Source: Alkaliflexus imshenetskii DSM 15055
GTDB lineage: Bacteria; Bacteroidota; Bacteroidia; Bacteroidales; Marinilabiliaceae
Length of the DNA stretch: 64,000 nucleotides
NCBI RefSeq assembly: GCF_000517065.1
Contig: NZ_KI912105.1
Location: 2,490,820-2,554,819 of the forward strand
Direction: 5' to 3'
Below the pieces are notes generated by a model. The model ran no database searches, was not told the origin of the DNA, and saw only the letters and a list, made by a program, of their open reading frames with translations. Of this stretch, positions 52,270-60,634 are shown piece after piece; position 1 is the stretch's first letter; the number at the start of each line of letters is the position of its first letter. The position numbers and the translations under genes are program-made.

Positions 52270-53232
52270 ATGAAAAGATTTTTAACTCCTGCCGACCTGG
52301 GCGACCTTCGCAAGGCACTTGAGGATGCTAAGAGCGTAAAGAACAACCCCTATGCCGATCAGGCTCTGGGACGTAATAAAACCTTGTTGCTGATATTCTT
52401 TAACTCCAGCTTACGTACCCGTTTGAGCTCGCAACGTGCCGGGTTTAACCTTGGTATGAATGTAATTGTTCTCGACATCAATAACGACGGATGGAAACTC
52501 GAAACAGAGTTTGGGGTAGTGATGGATGGCGATAAGCCGGAGCACATACGTGAGGCAGTGCCTGTTATGGGACAATATTGCGACATTATTGGTGTGCGCT
52601 CTTTTGCCCGTTTCGAGAGCAAGGAGGATGATTACAGTGAGAAGATTCTGAATCAGTTTATCGAACTGTCGGGAAAACCTGTAATCAGCCTTGAGTCTGC
52701 TACGAGGCATCCGCTCCAGGCTTTTGCCGATCTCATCACCATCGAAGAGTATAAAACAAAACCTCGCCCCAAAGTGGTACTCACATGGGCACCTCACCCC
52801 AGAGCGCTTCCGCAGGCTGTTCCAAACTCTTTTGTGGAATGGATGAAAATTGCGGATGTGGATCTGGTTGTTACCCATCCCGAAGGCTATGATTTGGCGC
52901 CTGAATTTATGGAAGGTGTAACGTACGAACCCAATCAGCAAAAGGCTTTCGAAGGCGCTGATTTTATCTATGCTAAAAACTGGGCGAGTTTCAACCAGTA
53001 TGGCCAAATACTTAGCAAGGATCGTTCATGGACGGTGGATGAGGCTAAGATGGCGCTTACAAACAATGCAAAATTTATGCACTGCTTGCCGGTTCGCCGA
53101 AACATGATTGTGACCGATGGGGTAATTGAAAGCCCTAACTCCATTGTGGTTCAGGAGGCGGCTAACCGTGTGGTGTCGGCACAGGTGGTTTTAAAGCGGA
53201 TGCTCCAGACCATTGCTGAGGCTTACGATTAA
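52270..53232 (+). CDS. argF': N-acylornithine carbamoyltransferase, predicted N-succinyl type
   Basis: A 320-residue transcarbamylase. Phosphate loop SSLRTRLSSQ at residues 46-55, HPLQAFADL (HPxQ), and HCLPVRRN near the end. Pro90, in DGDKPEHI, matches the residue that separates the Bacteroides N-succinylornithine enzyme (Pro90) from the Xanthomonas N-acetylornithine enzyme (Glu92). The close match to the Bacteroides fragilis SOTCase (recalled, e.g. GMNVIVLDIN, VPNSFVEWM, FEGADFIYAKNWA) supports the succinyl form. The product would be N-succinylcitrulline. Located between proA (12-bp gap) and argB. Confidence 0.93.
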   Translation: MKRFLTPADLGDLRKALEDAKSVKNNPYADQALGRNKTLLLIFFNSSLRTRLSSQRAGFNLGMNVIVLDINNDGWKLETEFGVVMDGDKPEHIREAVPVMGQYCDIIGVRSFARFESKEDDYSEKILNQFIELSGKPVISLESATRHPLQAFADLITIEEYKTKPRPKVVLTWAPHPRALPQAVPNSFVEWMKIADVDLVVTHPEGYDLAPEFMEGVTYEPNQQKAFEGADFIYAKNWASFNQYGQILSKDRSWTVDEAKMALTNNAKFMHCLPVRRNMIVTDGVIESPNSIVVQEAANRVVSAQVVLKRMLQTIAEAYD

Positions 53233-53349
53233 AACTGTTTTTGTTGATGGCACTGTTTTGTGTGAAACAAAGTGTGGCCTTTGCTTAGTGCTCAGACTTG
53301 CACTGCCTTATGGTGTTCTGAAGAATTATACATCAAAGATTTCTATTCG

Positions 53350-54129
53350 ATGCAGGATTTAACAATAGTAAAAGTTGGTGGAAAGGTTGTGGAGGAACCG
53401 GAAAGCCTGAAAAAGTTACTCAAGGATTTTTCGGCCATGCCATCACCCAAAATTCTGGTTCATGGCGGTGGACGTTCGGCAACAGCTATGGCTGCCCGTC
53501 TGGGTATTGAAACAAAAATGGTAGAGGGGCGAAGAATCACCGATGAAGCTATGCTCGAAGTGGTTACCATGGTATATGGTGGTTTGGTGAACAAGAACAT
53601 TGTGGCCGGACTTCAGGCTCATGGGCAAAATGCTCTCGGCATGACTGGCGCCGATATGAATATCATTCGCTCTAAAAAACGGGAAAAAGGTGACGTTGAT
53701 TATGGGTTTGTGGGCGACATAGAGTCGGTGGATGCCAACGCCTTTGCCACTCTGCTCACAAGTGATGCGGTACCTGTGATTGCGCCGCTTACCCACAATG
53801 GAGAAGGACAATTATTGAATACAAACGCTGACACAATGGCCTCGGCGATTGCTTCAGCTCTGGCAGGTACTTTTCGGGTTACTCTGGTGTTTTGCTTCGA
53901 ACTTAAAGGTGTGATGATGGATGTAGCGGATCCGTCATCGGTAATTTCACTAATCACTCCGGAGAGTTATCAGAATTTAAAGACCGCAAAGATTGTGGTT
54001 GATGGTATGATACCCAAGTTGGACAACGGCTTTGCGGCATTGCAGAAGGGCGTTTACCAGATTCGAATTACCAACACCGATGGACTAGCTGATGGGCCGG
54101 AACAGGGCACCTTTTTGCGGTTGAAGTAG
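53350..54129 (+). CDS. argB: N-acylglutamate kinase
   Basis: A 259-residue amino acid kinase-fold enzyme phosphorylating N-acyl-L-glutamate, second step of the pathway. ATG 53350 gives MQDLTIVKVGGKVVEE; the frame is open further up but not conserved. Motifs: VKVGGKVV, LVHGGGRSATAMAARLG, the GADMNIIRSKK stretch, LNTNADTMASAIASALA and IVDGMIPKL-like VVDGMIPKLDNGFAAL. In known systems this kinase can be arginine-inhibited; no N-terminal extension typical of that is seen here. Confidence 0.94.
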   Translation: MQDLTIVKVGGKVVEEPESLKKLLKDFSAMPSPKILVHGGGRSATAMAARLGIETKMVEGRRITDEAMLEVVTMVYGGLVNKNIVAGLQAHGQNALGMTGADMNIIRSKKREKGDVDYGFVGDIESVDANAFATLLTSDAVPVIAPLTHNGEGQLLNTNADTMASAIASALAGTFRVTLVFCFELKGVMMDVADPSSVISLITPESYQNLKTAKIVVDGMIPKLDNGFAALQKGVYQIRITNTDGLADGPEQGTFLRLK

Positions 54130-54240
54130 TTGGTTGTGACGTGATTTGTTTCTGTTGCCAACATGGCCATCTTCCAATTTTTATTGTTTAAGGGTGTGCA
54201 ATTTCATAAAATGCATGTTATAATATAATTGCTTAATTCA

Positions 54241-55302
54241 ATGACCATAGATCAACTCCATAAAGATGCCGTTGAGGTGCTTACAAGGCTAATCTCAACG
54301 TCTTCCCTGAGCCGGGAGGAGGGCGATGCTGCGGATTTTATGGAGGCGTCATTAAAGCAGATGGGGTTTAATCCCAAGCGAAACAATCACAATGTATGGG
54401 TGGTTGCCCCGGCGTATGATCCACAGCGACCTACCATATTGCTCAATTCGCATCTGGATACTGTTAAGGCCACAGAAAACTGGCTGTTTGACCCGCTCAC
54501 ACCTCACCTTGAAGATGGCAAACTCACCGGTCTTGGCAGTAATGATGCCGGAGGGCCATTGGTGGCACTTATGGCCGCTTTCAGATACTTAGCAGCCCGC
54601 CCTCAGGCATATAACCTGATTTTTGCCGCAACAGCAGAAGAGGAGGTGTCAGGCGCAAACAATGTGGCGTCTATTCTGCCGTTTCTGGGTATAATTGACC
54701 TTGGCATTGTGGGTGAACCCACTCGCATGCAGATGGCTGTTGCTGAGAAAGGTCTGTTGGTTGTGGATGGTGTGGTTTATGGCAAATCCGGGCATGCTGC
54801 TCGCAACGAGGGTGTTAACGCCATAATGGAGGCTTTGCCAGTCCTCGATTTTTTCCGTAATTATCGATTCGAGAAAGTCTCTCCTTTTCTTGGAGAGGTG
54901 AAGATGACGATTACCGGCATCAATGCAGGTACGCAACACAATGTGGTGCCCGACAGATGCACTTTTATGGTCGATATCCGGGTGAACGAGTGCTATACCA
55001 ATGAGGAGGTGTTTAACATTCTTAAAAGCCAGCTTAACTGTGAGTTGAAAGCCCGCTCATTTCGCCTGAATTCATCCTCAGTGGCTCAAAACCACCCTGT
55101 GGTGCTGCGTGGACTTGATTTGGGGTTGGAGGCATTCGGGTCGCCAACAACATCTGATCAGGCGGTGATGCCTTTTGATACGCTTAAAATTGGCCCGGGC
55201 GATTCGGCCCGCTCCCATACGCCCAACGAGTTTATCATGCTCGATGAGATTTATCAGGGCATCGACTTGTATATTCGCCTGCTCGACGGATTGCAGTTTT
55301 AA
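54241..55302 (+). CDS. argE': N-acylcitrulline/N-acylornithine deacylase (M20 family)
   Basis: A 353-residue M20 metallopeptidase-like deacylase. The ATG at 54241 is favoured over the TTG at 54229. Metal and catalytic motifs: NSHLDTVK (His and Asp), GSNDAGGPL (bridging Asp), AEEEVSGA (catalytic Glu-Glu), VGEPTRMQMAVAEKG, and the final SHTPNEF (His). In a pathway with an N-acylornithine transcarbamylase the natural substrate is N-acylcitrulline, giving free citrulline for argG. It lies before argH. Confidence 0.9.
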   Translation: MTIDQLHKDAVEVLTRLISTSSLSREEGDAADFMEASLKQMGFNPKRNNHNVWVVAPAYDPQRPTILLNSHLDTVKATENWLFDPLTPHLEDGKLTGLGSNDAGGPLVALMAAFRYLAARPQAYNLIFAATAEEEVSGANNVASILPFLGIIDLGIVGEPTRMQMAVAEKGLLVVDGVVYGKSGHAARNEGVNAIMEALPVLDFFRNYRFEKVSPFLGEVKMTITGINAGTQHNVVPDRCTFMVDIRVNECYTNEEVFNILKSQLNCELKARSFRLNSSSVAQNHPVVLRGLDLGLEAFGSPTTSDQAVMPFDTLKIGPGDSARSHTPNEFIMLDEIYQGIDLYIRLLDGLQF

Positions 55303-55351
55303 AACTAATGATAACCACAGCACCCTGTATATGGGTGTTTAATATTTGGAG

Positions 55352-56686
55352 ATGACAAAACTTTGGGATAAAGGCACTGCCGTTAACAAGATGATAGAGG
55401 AGTTTACCATTGGCCGCGACCGCGAGCTGGATGTGGAGTTGGCTCCTTTTGATGTGCTTGGAACCATGGCACATATTACAATGTTGTCGGAAGTAGGGTT
55501 GCTGCCTAAAAATGATTTGGCGCTGTTGTTGCCTGAGTTGAAGAGGCTTTACCAACAGGCTCTGGACGGTAATTTTTGCATTGAGGATGGTATCGAGGAT
55601 GTGCACTCTCAGGTAGAGCTGATGCTTACCCGCTCGCTCGGCGACGTGGGAAAAAAGGTGCACAGTGGCCGGTCGCGTAACGATCAGGTGCTGCTCGACC
55701 TTAAACTTTATGCGCGTCAGCGAATCATGCAATTAACCGAATCTGTTTTACGACTGTTTACTGCTCTGCAAAAACGCAGCGAGGCGCATAAGGCTGATTT
55801 GATGCCTGGGTACACACATCTTCAGGTGGCAATGCCTTCGTCCTTCGGACTGTGGTTTGGGGCTTACGCCGAAAGTTTAGCCGATGATATGCATCAATTG
55901 TTGGCTGCCTGGCGCATCGTAAATCAAAATCCACTGGGAGCCGCAGCTGGATATGGAAGCTCTTTTCCGCTTAGCAGAAAACATACCACCGATTTGCTCG
56001 GATTCGATGATTTGAGCTACAATGTGGTATATGCCCAGATGGGACGCGGGAAAATGGAGCGCAGCGTAGCCATGGCAATGGCATCTATCGCCTCAACTGT
56101 AGGGAAATTTGCAATGGATGCCTGCCTTTATATGAGCCAGAATTTTGGTTTCATTGGCCTGCCCGATGAACTCACCACAGGATCCAGCATCATGCCACAT
56201 AAAAAAAATCCCGATGTATTTGAGTTGATACGTGCCAGGTGTAATAAGTTACAGGCAATGCCTCAGCAAATCATGATGATAACTGGTAATTTACCTTCTG
56301 GTTATTTTCGCGATTTACAAATCATTAAAGAGGTGTTTATTCCGGCTTTTGAAGAAATGCTGAGCTGCCTCGAACTGGCTACTTTCTCGGTAGAGAACAT
56401 GACGGTGAAGCAAGATTTAATGAAGAATCCTATCTATAAGTACGCTTTTAGTGTGGAAGAGGTAAATAACAGAGTGTTGCAGGGTGTTCCTTTCCGAGAA
56501 GCCTATAAACAGGTAGGTTTGGAGATTGAAGCAGGCACATTTAAAGCACCGGACAACATCTCCCATACTCACGAAGGTTCCATCGGAAATCTCTGTAACG
56601 ACGAGATTAAACGAAAAATGGACGAGATTCTATCTCAATTCTCGTTTGGCAAAATGAATGACGCAATCAGAAACTTAATCACATAA
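55352..56686 (+). CDS. argH: Argininosuccinate lyase
   Basis: A 444-residue member of the fumarase/aspartase superfamily, releasing arginine and fumarate. ATG 55352 gives MTKLWDKGTAVNKMIEEFTIGRDRELD. Motifs: EDVHSQVE, KKVHSGRSRNDQVLLDLKLYAR, PGYTHLQVAMPSSFGLWF, and the catalytic-Ser loop TGSSIMPHKKNPDVFELIRARC. Length is slightly short for the C-terminal end but all catalytic parts are present. Citrate synthase starts 15 bp later. Confidence 0.96.
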   Translation: MTKLWDKGTAVNKMIEEFTIGRDRELDVELAPFDVLGTMAHITMLSEVGLLPKNDLALLLPELKRLYQQALDGNFCIEDGIEDVHSQVELMLTRSLGDVGKKVHSGRSRNDQVLLDLKLYARQRIMQLTESVLRLFTALQKRSEAHKADLMPGYTHLQVAMPSSFGLWFGAYAESLADDMHQLLAAWRIVNQNPLGAAAGYGSSFPLSRKHTTDLLGFDDLSYNVVYAQMGRGKMERSVAMAMASIASTVGKFAMDACLYMSQNFGFIGLPDELTTGSSIMPHKKNPDVFELIRARCNKLQAMPQQIMMITGNLPSGYFRDLQIIKEVFIPAFEEMLSCLELATFSVENMTVKQDLMKNPIYKYAFSVEEVNNRVLQGVPFREAYKQVGLEIEAGTFKAPDNISHTHEGSIGNLCNDEIKRKMDEILSQFSFGKMNDAIRNLIT

Positions 56687-56701
56687 CTTAACGAAAAACA
56701 A

Positions 56702-58045
56702 ATGGCAGTAGTTGAAAAACTGGCGAAAGCCGCAGTGCAATCAAGCAGGATTGATAAGGAGTTATACAATACTTACAACGTAAAACGCGGATTGCGAAAT
56801 GCTGATTTCTCAGGTGTATTGGTCGGCCTTACCAATATTGGTGACGTGGTGGGGTACAAAAAAGATGAGAATGGAGTCATTCAACCCAAACATGGGGAAC
56901 TCTATTATCGGGGATACGAAATCACTGAGCTTACCCGGGGCTTTCAGGCCGACGGTCGTCACGGTTTTGAAGAAACTGCCTATCTCTTGCTTTCCGGAAA
57001 ATTGCCAAACAGCAGCGAGCTAAAAGAGTTCACTGACCTCATTAAACAGGAGCAGGAATTGCCCTTCTCCTTATCTAAAAACCTTATCCTTTCTCTACGC
57101 GGCAAATGCATCATGAACATGCTGGCGCGTACAGTACTTGGCTTATACACCGATGACGATGAGGCTGAAAATTATTCGCCTGAAAACCTTATTCGTCAGT
57201 CTATCAGTCTTATCGCACGCTTCCCTGTCATTGTGGCTTATGCCTACTTTGGAATGCGACACTCTTTTCAGCGCAGGTCTTTGATTATTCGTCATCCGCG
57301 GCCAGAGCTAAGCATAGCTGAGAACTTTCTGTATATGCTTAAGGGTGACAGATATACCAGGCTTGAAGCCGATTTGCTCGACCTTGCCCTGGTGCTTCAT
57401 GCCGAGCATGGTGGTGGTAATAACTCTACTTTTACAACCCGAGTGGTTAGTTCGGCGCAAACAGATACCTATTCGGCCATAGCAGCGGCATTGGGATCCC
57501 TTAAAGGTGGATTGCACGGTGGGGCCAATATTAAAGTCATCGAAATGATGAACAATATTAAAGATAACGTAAAGAACTGGAGCGACGAGAACGAAGTAGA
57601 CTCTTATCTGGATAAAATGTTGAACAAGCAGGCATTTGATAAAACAGGTAAGATTTATGGTATTGGTCATGCCATCTATACATTGTCTGATCCACGCTGT
57701 GTTTTGCTCAAAGAGCAGGCCAGACAACTTGCCAAGGAAAAAGGTCGCGAGGACGAGTACAATCTCTATGCATCCATTGAGAAACTGGCGCCCAAGGCTT
57801 TCTATCGCTTCAAAGGTGCCAATTCCAAAACAATTGCCGCAAATGTGGATTTTTATTCAGGGTTTGTTTATCAATGTCTCGATATTCCGGAAGAGCTCTA
57901 TACTCCTATTTTTGCAATTGCTCGGGTGCCCGGGTGGGCAGCTCACCGTATTGAAGAAGTTACATCTACCAGTGCCCGTATCATCAGGCCTGCCTATAAG
58001 AATGTTTGCGAGCGCCATCCATATAGACCGCTTAGCGAACGATAA
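56702..58045 (+). CDS. gltA: Citrate synthase (citrate/methylcitrate family)
   Basis: A 447-residue enzyme condensing acetyl-CoA and oxaloacetate. Family motifs: HGELYYRGYEITELT, HAEHGGGNNSTFTTRVVSSAQTDTYSAIAAALGSLKGGLHGGANIKVIEMM (catalytic His and substrate residues), IYGIGHAIYTLSDPRCVLLKEQA (catalytic His), NVDFYSGFVYQCLDI and the CoA/phosphate-binding RVPGWAAHRIEEV. A 2-methylcitrate synthase cannot be excluded by eye. It closes the arginine operon and would supply 2-oxoglutarate for glutamate. Confidence 0.92.
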   Translation: MAVVEKLAKAAVQSSRIDKELYNTYNVKRGLRNADFSGVLVGLTNIGDVVGYKKDENGVIQPKHGELYYRGYEITELTRGFQADGRHGFEETAYLLLSGKLPNSSELKEFTDLIKQEQELPFSLSKNLILSLRGKCIMNMLARTVLGLYTDDDEAENYSPENLIRQSISLIARFPVIVAYAYFGMRHSFQRRSLIIRHPRPELSIAENFLYMLKGDRYTRLEADLLDLALVLHAEHGGGNNSTFTTRVVSSAQTDTYSAIAAALGSLKGGLHGGANIKVIEMMNNIKDNVKNWSDENEVDSYLDKMLNKQAFDKTGKIYGIGHAIYTLSDPRCVLLKEQARQLAKEKGREDEYNLYASIEKLAPKAFYRFKGANSKTIAANVDFYSGFVYQCLDIPEELYTPIFAIARVPGWAAHRIEEVTSTSARIIRPAYKNVCERHPYRPLSER

Positions 58046-58054
58046 CAGATTTTT

Positions 58055-58082
58055 AAACCGGTCCATGTGGCCGGTTTTTTTT
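58055..58082 (+). terminator. Terminator of the arginine operon
   Basis: Bases 58055-58061 pair with 58071-58077 (7 bp plus a further G-U and C-G pair inside), followed by a run of T. It lies 10 bp after the citrate synthase stop and separates the operon from carA. Confidence 0.85.
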
Positions 58083-58222
58083 CATCCCCGCATTAGGAAT
58101 TGTATTTTTATGCAACACATGTCACATCTGTATTTTTCATGCGGATGTTGGATTGTGATTGATGTCTTATGGTTTGCATCAAGTGTGGTTGTTGATGGTT
58201 GCTGTGTGTAGAAATACTTTAT

Positions 58223-58284
58223 GGGATATTTATTCATTTTTCACAAATGCCCTTGTTTTTAATTGATGATTATTCTTAAATTTG
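58223..58284 (+). promoter_or_regulatory. carA promoter with an ARG-box-like site
   Basis: TAAATTTG at 58277-58284 matches the -7 consensus, with CTTG at 58252-58255 as a -33-like element. Upstream, GGGATATTTATTCA (58223-58236) matches the ARG core at 12 of 14 positions and shares the run ATATTTATTCA with the best box at argR. Co-control of carA with the arginine operon is inferred. Confidence 0.5.
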
Positions 58285-58321
58285 CATTCGAAATAGTTTT
58301 ACCTGATTAATTATAAGCTGT

Positions 58322-59407
58322 ATGCCTGAAGCTAGAGAGATTAAACTGGTGTTGGAAGACGGTTCCGTCTTCGTTGGGAAATCATTTGGTTGCCACAAGT
58401 CGGTAGCCGGCGAAGTGGTTTTTAACACGGCAATGACCGGGTACCCCGAGAGTTTAACCGACCCGTCCTACAAAGGGCAGATATTGGTCTCAACTTATCC
58501 TCTTATCGGAAATTACGGGGTGCCTTCCAAAGAAACGGAGAACGGCATCCCGAAATTTTATGAGTCTGACCGTATTCATATTTCCGGTTTAATTGTATCT
58601 GACTACTCATTTGAGTTCAGCCATTGGAATGCCGGACACAGTCTCAGTGAATGGCTTGTTCAGAATGAAGTTCCCGGTATCTTTGACATTGATACACGCG
58701 AACTCACCAAACTGCTGCGCGACAAAGGGCCGCTTCTTGGTAAAATTGTGGTAGAGGGTGAGGATGTTGCTTTCTACAACCCCGACAATGACAACCTTGC
58801 CGCGATGGTTTGCACAACAGAGCCTCAAGTTTATGGTAACGGTAAGCACAAAATTGTTTTGGTAGATACCGGGGCCAAGTACAACATTCTCAGATGTCTG
58901 CTCAAAAGAGACACCACCGTTGTTCGTGTGCCATGGGATTATGATTTTACCAAAGATGATTACGATGGCATAATGCTTTCAAACGGACCGGGTAACCCTG
59001 CGGTATATACGCAAACCATTGAGAATATTAAAAAAGCACTGCAAGGAGATAAACCAATTTTCGGTATTTGTTTGGGAAATCAGCTGATGGGAATTGCTGC
59101 CGGAGGATCAACGCATAAGCTTAAATACGGGCATAGGGCACATAACCATCCGGTACGTAAAGTTGGTACCGATACTTGTTATATCACCAGCCAAAACCAT
59201 GGATTTGTTTTGGATACCGATTCGTTGGCAAAAGATTGGGAACCTCTGTTTGTGAATATCAACGACAATACCAACGAAGGGATTCGTCATAAAAGCAAAC
59301 CATTCTTTTCAACGCAGTTTCACCCGGAAGCTTCCAGTGGACCTACCGATACCGAGTTTTTGTTCGATGAGTTTATTGGGCTGATTGAGGATTATAAGAA
59401 TAAGTAA
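58322..59407 (+). CDS. carA: Carbamoyl-phosphate synthase small subunit
   Basis: A 361-residue glutamine amidotransferase subunit supplying ammonia to CarB. N-terminal domain: LVLEDGSVFVGKSFG, GEVVFNTAMTGYPESLTDPSYKGQILVSTYPLIGNYG. Class I amidotransferase domain: MLSNGPGNPAVY, the nucleophile Cys in FGICLGNQLMGIAAGG, SQNHGFVLD and the catalytic His-Glu in STQFHPEASSGPTDTEFLFDEF. The gene stands alone with its own promoter, far from carB. Confidence 0.97.
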   Translation: MPEAREIKLVLEDGSVFVGKSFGCHKSVAGEVVFNTAMTGYPESLTDPSYKGQILVSTYPLIGNYGVPSKETENGIPKFYESDRIHISGLIVSDYSFEFSHWNAGHSLSEWLVQNEVPGIFDIDTRELTKLLRDKGPLLGKIVVEGEDVAFYNPDNDNLAAMVCTTEPQVYGNGKHKIVLVDTGAKYNILRCLLKRDTTVVRVPWDYDFTKDDYDGIMLSNGPGNPAVYTQTIENIKKALQGDKPIFGICLGNQLMGIAAGGSTHKLKYGHRAHNHPVRKVGTDTCYITSQNHGFVLDTDSLAKDWEPLFVNINDNTNEGIRHKSKPFFSTQFHPEASSGPTDTEFLFDEFIGLIEDYKNK

Positions 59408-59430
59408 CAGCAAGAATCTGTTAAGATTTT

Positions 59431-59458
59431 AAGGCTCGGCGTTCCCCGGGCCTTTTTT
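59431..59458 (+). terminator. Terminator after carA
   Basis: A 9-bp GC-rich stem (59431-59439 with 59446-59454, one G-U pair) and a 6-nt loop, followed by a T-run, 24 bp after the carA stop. Confidence 0.88.
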
Positions 59459-59504
59459 GTTATGTGATGAAACGCCGCGGTTTCTTAATGGCTTAAGTTA
59501 AAAG

Positions 59505-59553
59505 AAAAGGCAAAACAGCCCAAAGATATTCTCTTTGTGCGGCTTTGCCTTTT
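59505..59553. terminator. Long hairpin between carA and lpxA, probably lpxA terminator
   Basis: Bases 59505-59514 pair with 59544-59553 (10 bp), then 59518-59520 with 59541-59543 and 59521-59526 with 59532-59537, giving an extended stem with small internal loops. On the minus strand it ends in a T-rich stretch, so it serves lpxA. It lies 30 bp beyond the lpxA stop. Confidence 0.75.
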
Positions 59554-59583
59554 GTGTTAACGTATGTCAGAAAGGTATTCTGA

Positions 59584-60402
59584 CTATGCTTCTTCTTTTA
59601 CGCTTGCGCTGCTCTTGGATACAACAGCTTTGATAATACCTCGTTGTGAACCTTTGATAAATTCAACAATCAGGTCTCTCTCTTCTGACGGCTCCAGATA
59701 GGTGTTGATGTATTCTACAGCCTGACTGATATTAAGTCCTCTCTGGTATATGGCTCTGTACACTTCATGGATGGCAGCGGTCTGCTCCTTGCTAAATCCC
59801 CGGCGTTTTATGCCAGTGTAGTTAATACCCATGTAAGCAGCAGGAACGCCAAAAACTTTGGTAAATGGTGCCACATCCGAAAGTACACCGGCCATTCCTG
59901 AAACCATGGCGTGTGTTCCAATACGGCAAAACTGGTGGATTGCACTGGAACCACCAATCACGGCCCAATCTTCGACGATTACTTCGCCGGCAATTTGCAC
60001 GCTGTTGGCTATCACACAATTGTTGCCAACTTCGGTGTCATGCCCCAGGTGTGTATAGGCCATCAACAGGGTGTTGTTACCAACTTTGGTAAATCCTTTG
60101 GATGCAGTACCACGGTTGATGGTTACATATTCTCTAACGGTGGTGTTGTCTCCAATCTCAACAGTACTGTATTCTCCTCTGAATTTCAAGTCTTGTGGCA
60201 CGGCTGCGATTACAGCGCCAGGGAAAATTTTACACTCTTTTCCGATGCGCGCTCCCGGGTAAATGGTAGCATTGGCGCCAATCCAGGTGCCTTCTCCAAT
60301 TACCACATCTTTGTCAATCTTAGCAAATGCTTCTATTACTACATTCTTTCCTATTACTGCTTCGGGGTGAATCTCCGCACGCGGTGAAATCAATTGCTCC
60401 AT
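59584..60402 (-). CDS. lpxA: UDP-N-acetylglucosamine acyltransferase
   Basis: A 272-residue left-handed beta-helix enzyme adding the first (3-OH) acyl chain in lipid A synthesis. Hexapeptide repeats run from residue 10 to about 190 (HPEAVIGKNVVIEAFAKI, VIGEGTWIGANATI). TVREYVTINRGTASKG and the catalytic His in LMAYTHLGHDTEVGNNC are typical, as is GGSSAIHQFCRIGTHAMVSG. A helical C-terminal domain follows. It stands alone, without lpxD, lpxC/fabZ, divergent from a PagL-like gene. Confidence 0.95.
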   Translation of the reverse strand: MEQLISPRAEIHPEAVIGKNVVIEAFAKIDKDVVIGEGTWIGANATIYPGARIGKECKIFPGAVIAAVPQDLKFRGEYSTVEIGDNTTVREYVTINRGTASKGFTKVGNNTLLMAYTHLGHDTEVGNNCVIANSVQIAGEVIVEDWAVIGGSSAIHQFCRIGTHAMVSGMAGVLSDVAPFTKVFGVPAAYMGINYTGIKRRGFSKEQTAAIHEVYRAIYQRGLNISQAVEYINTYLEPSEERDLIVEFIKGSQRGIIKAVVSKSSASVKEEA

Positions 60403-60634
60403 TCGTTTTAGTTAGATGTACAACAAATAGCCGGGCTTGGGTAAATACATTCCCAAACCGGCTAAAGGTTAATTCTTTTTGTATGTCATTCCTTAGTATG
60501 ACAATCTTATCTAAGGTCACACGTACGCCAATTGCAATTATTTTTAAATTATTTTAGTTTGTCTCACTTACACTGGTTTGTTATATTGTAGTTTATATAA
60601 CTTCTTTCGGCTTGTTGTACGAATCCAATTGTGT

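Noticed and set aside
52411-53007. Minus-strand 198-codon open frame
   Set aside because: Antisense to the well-conserved transcarbamylase gene; no features of its own.
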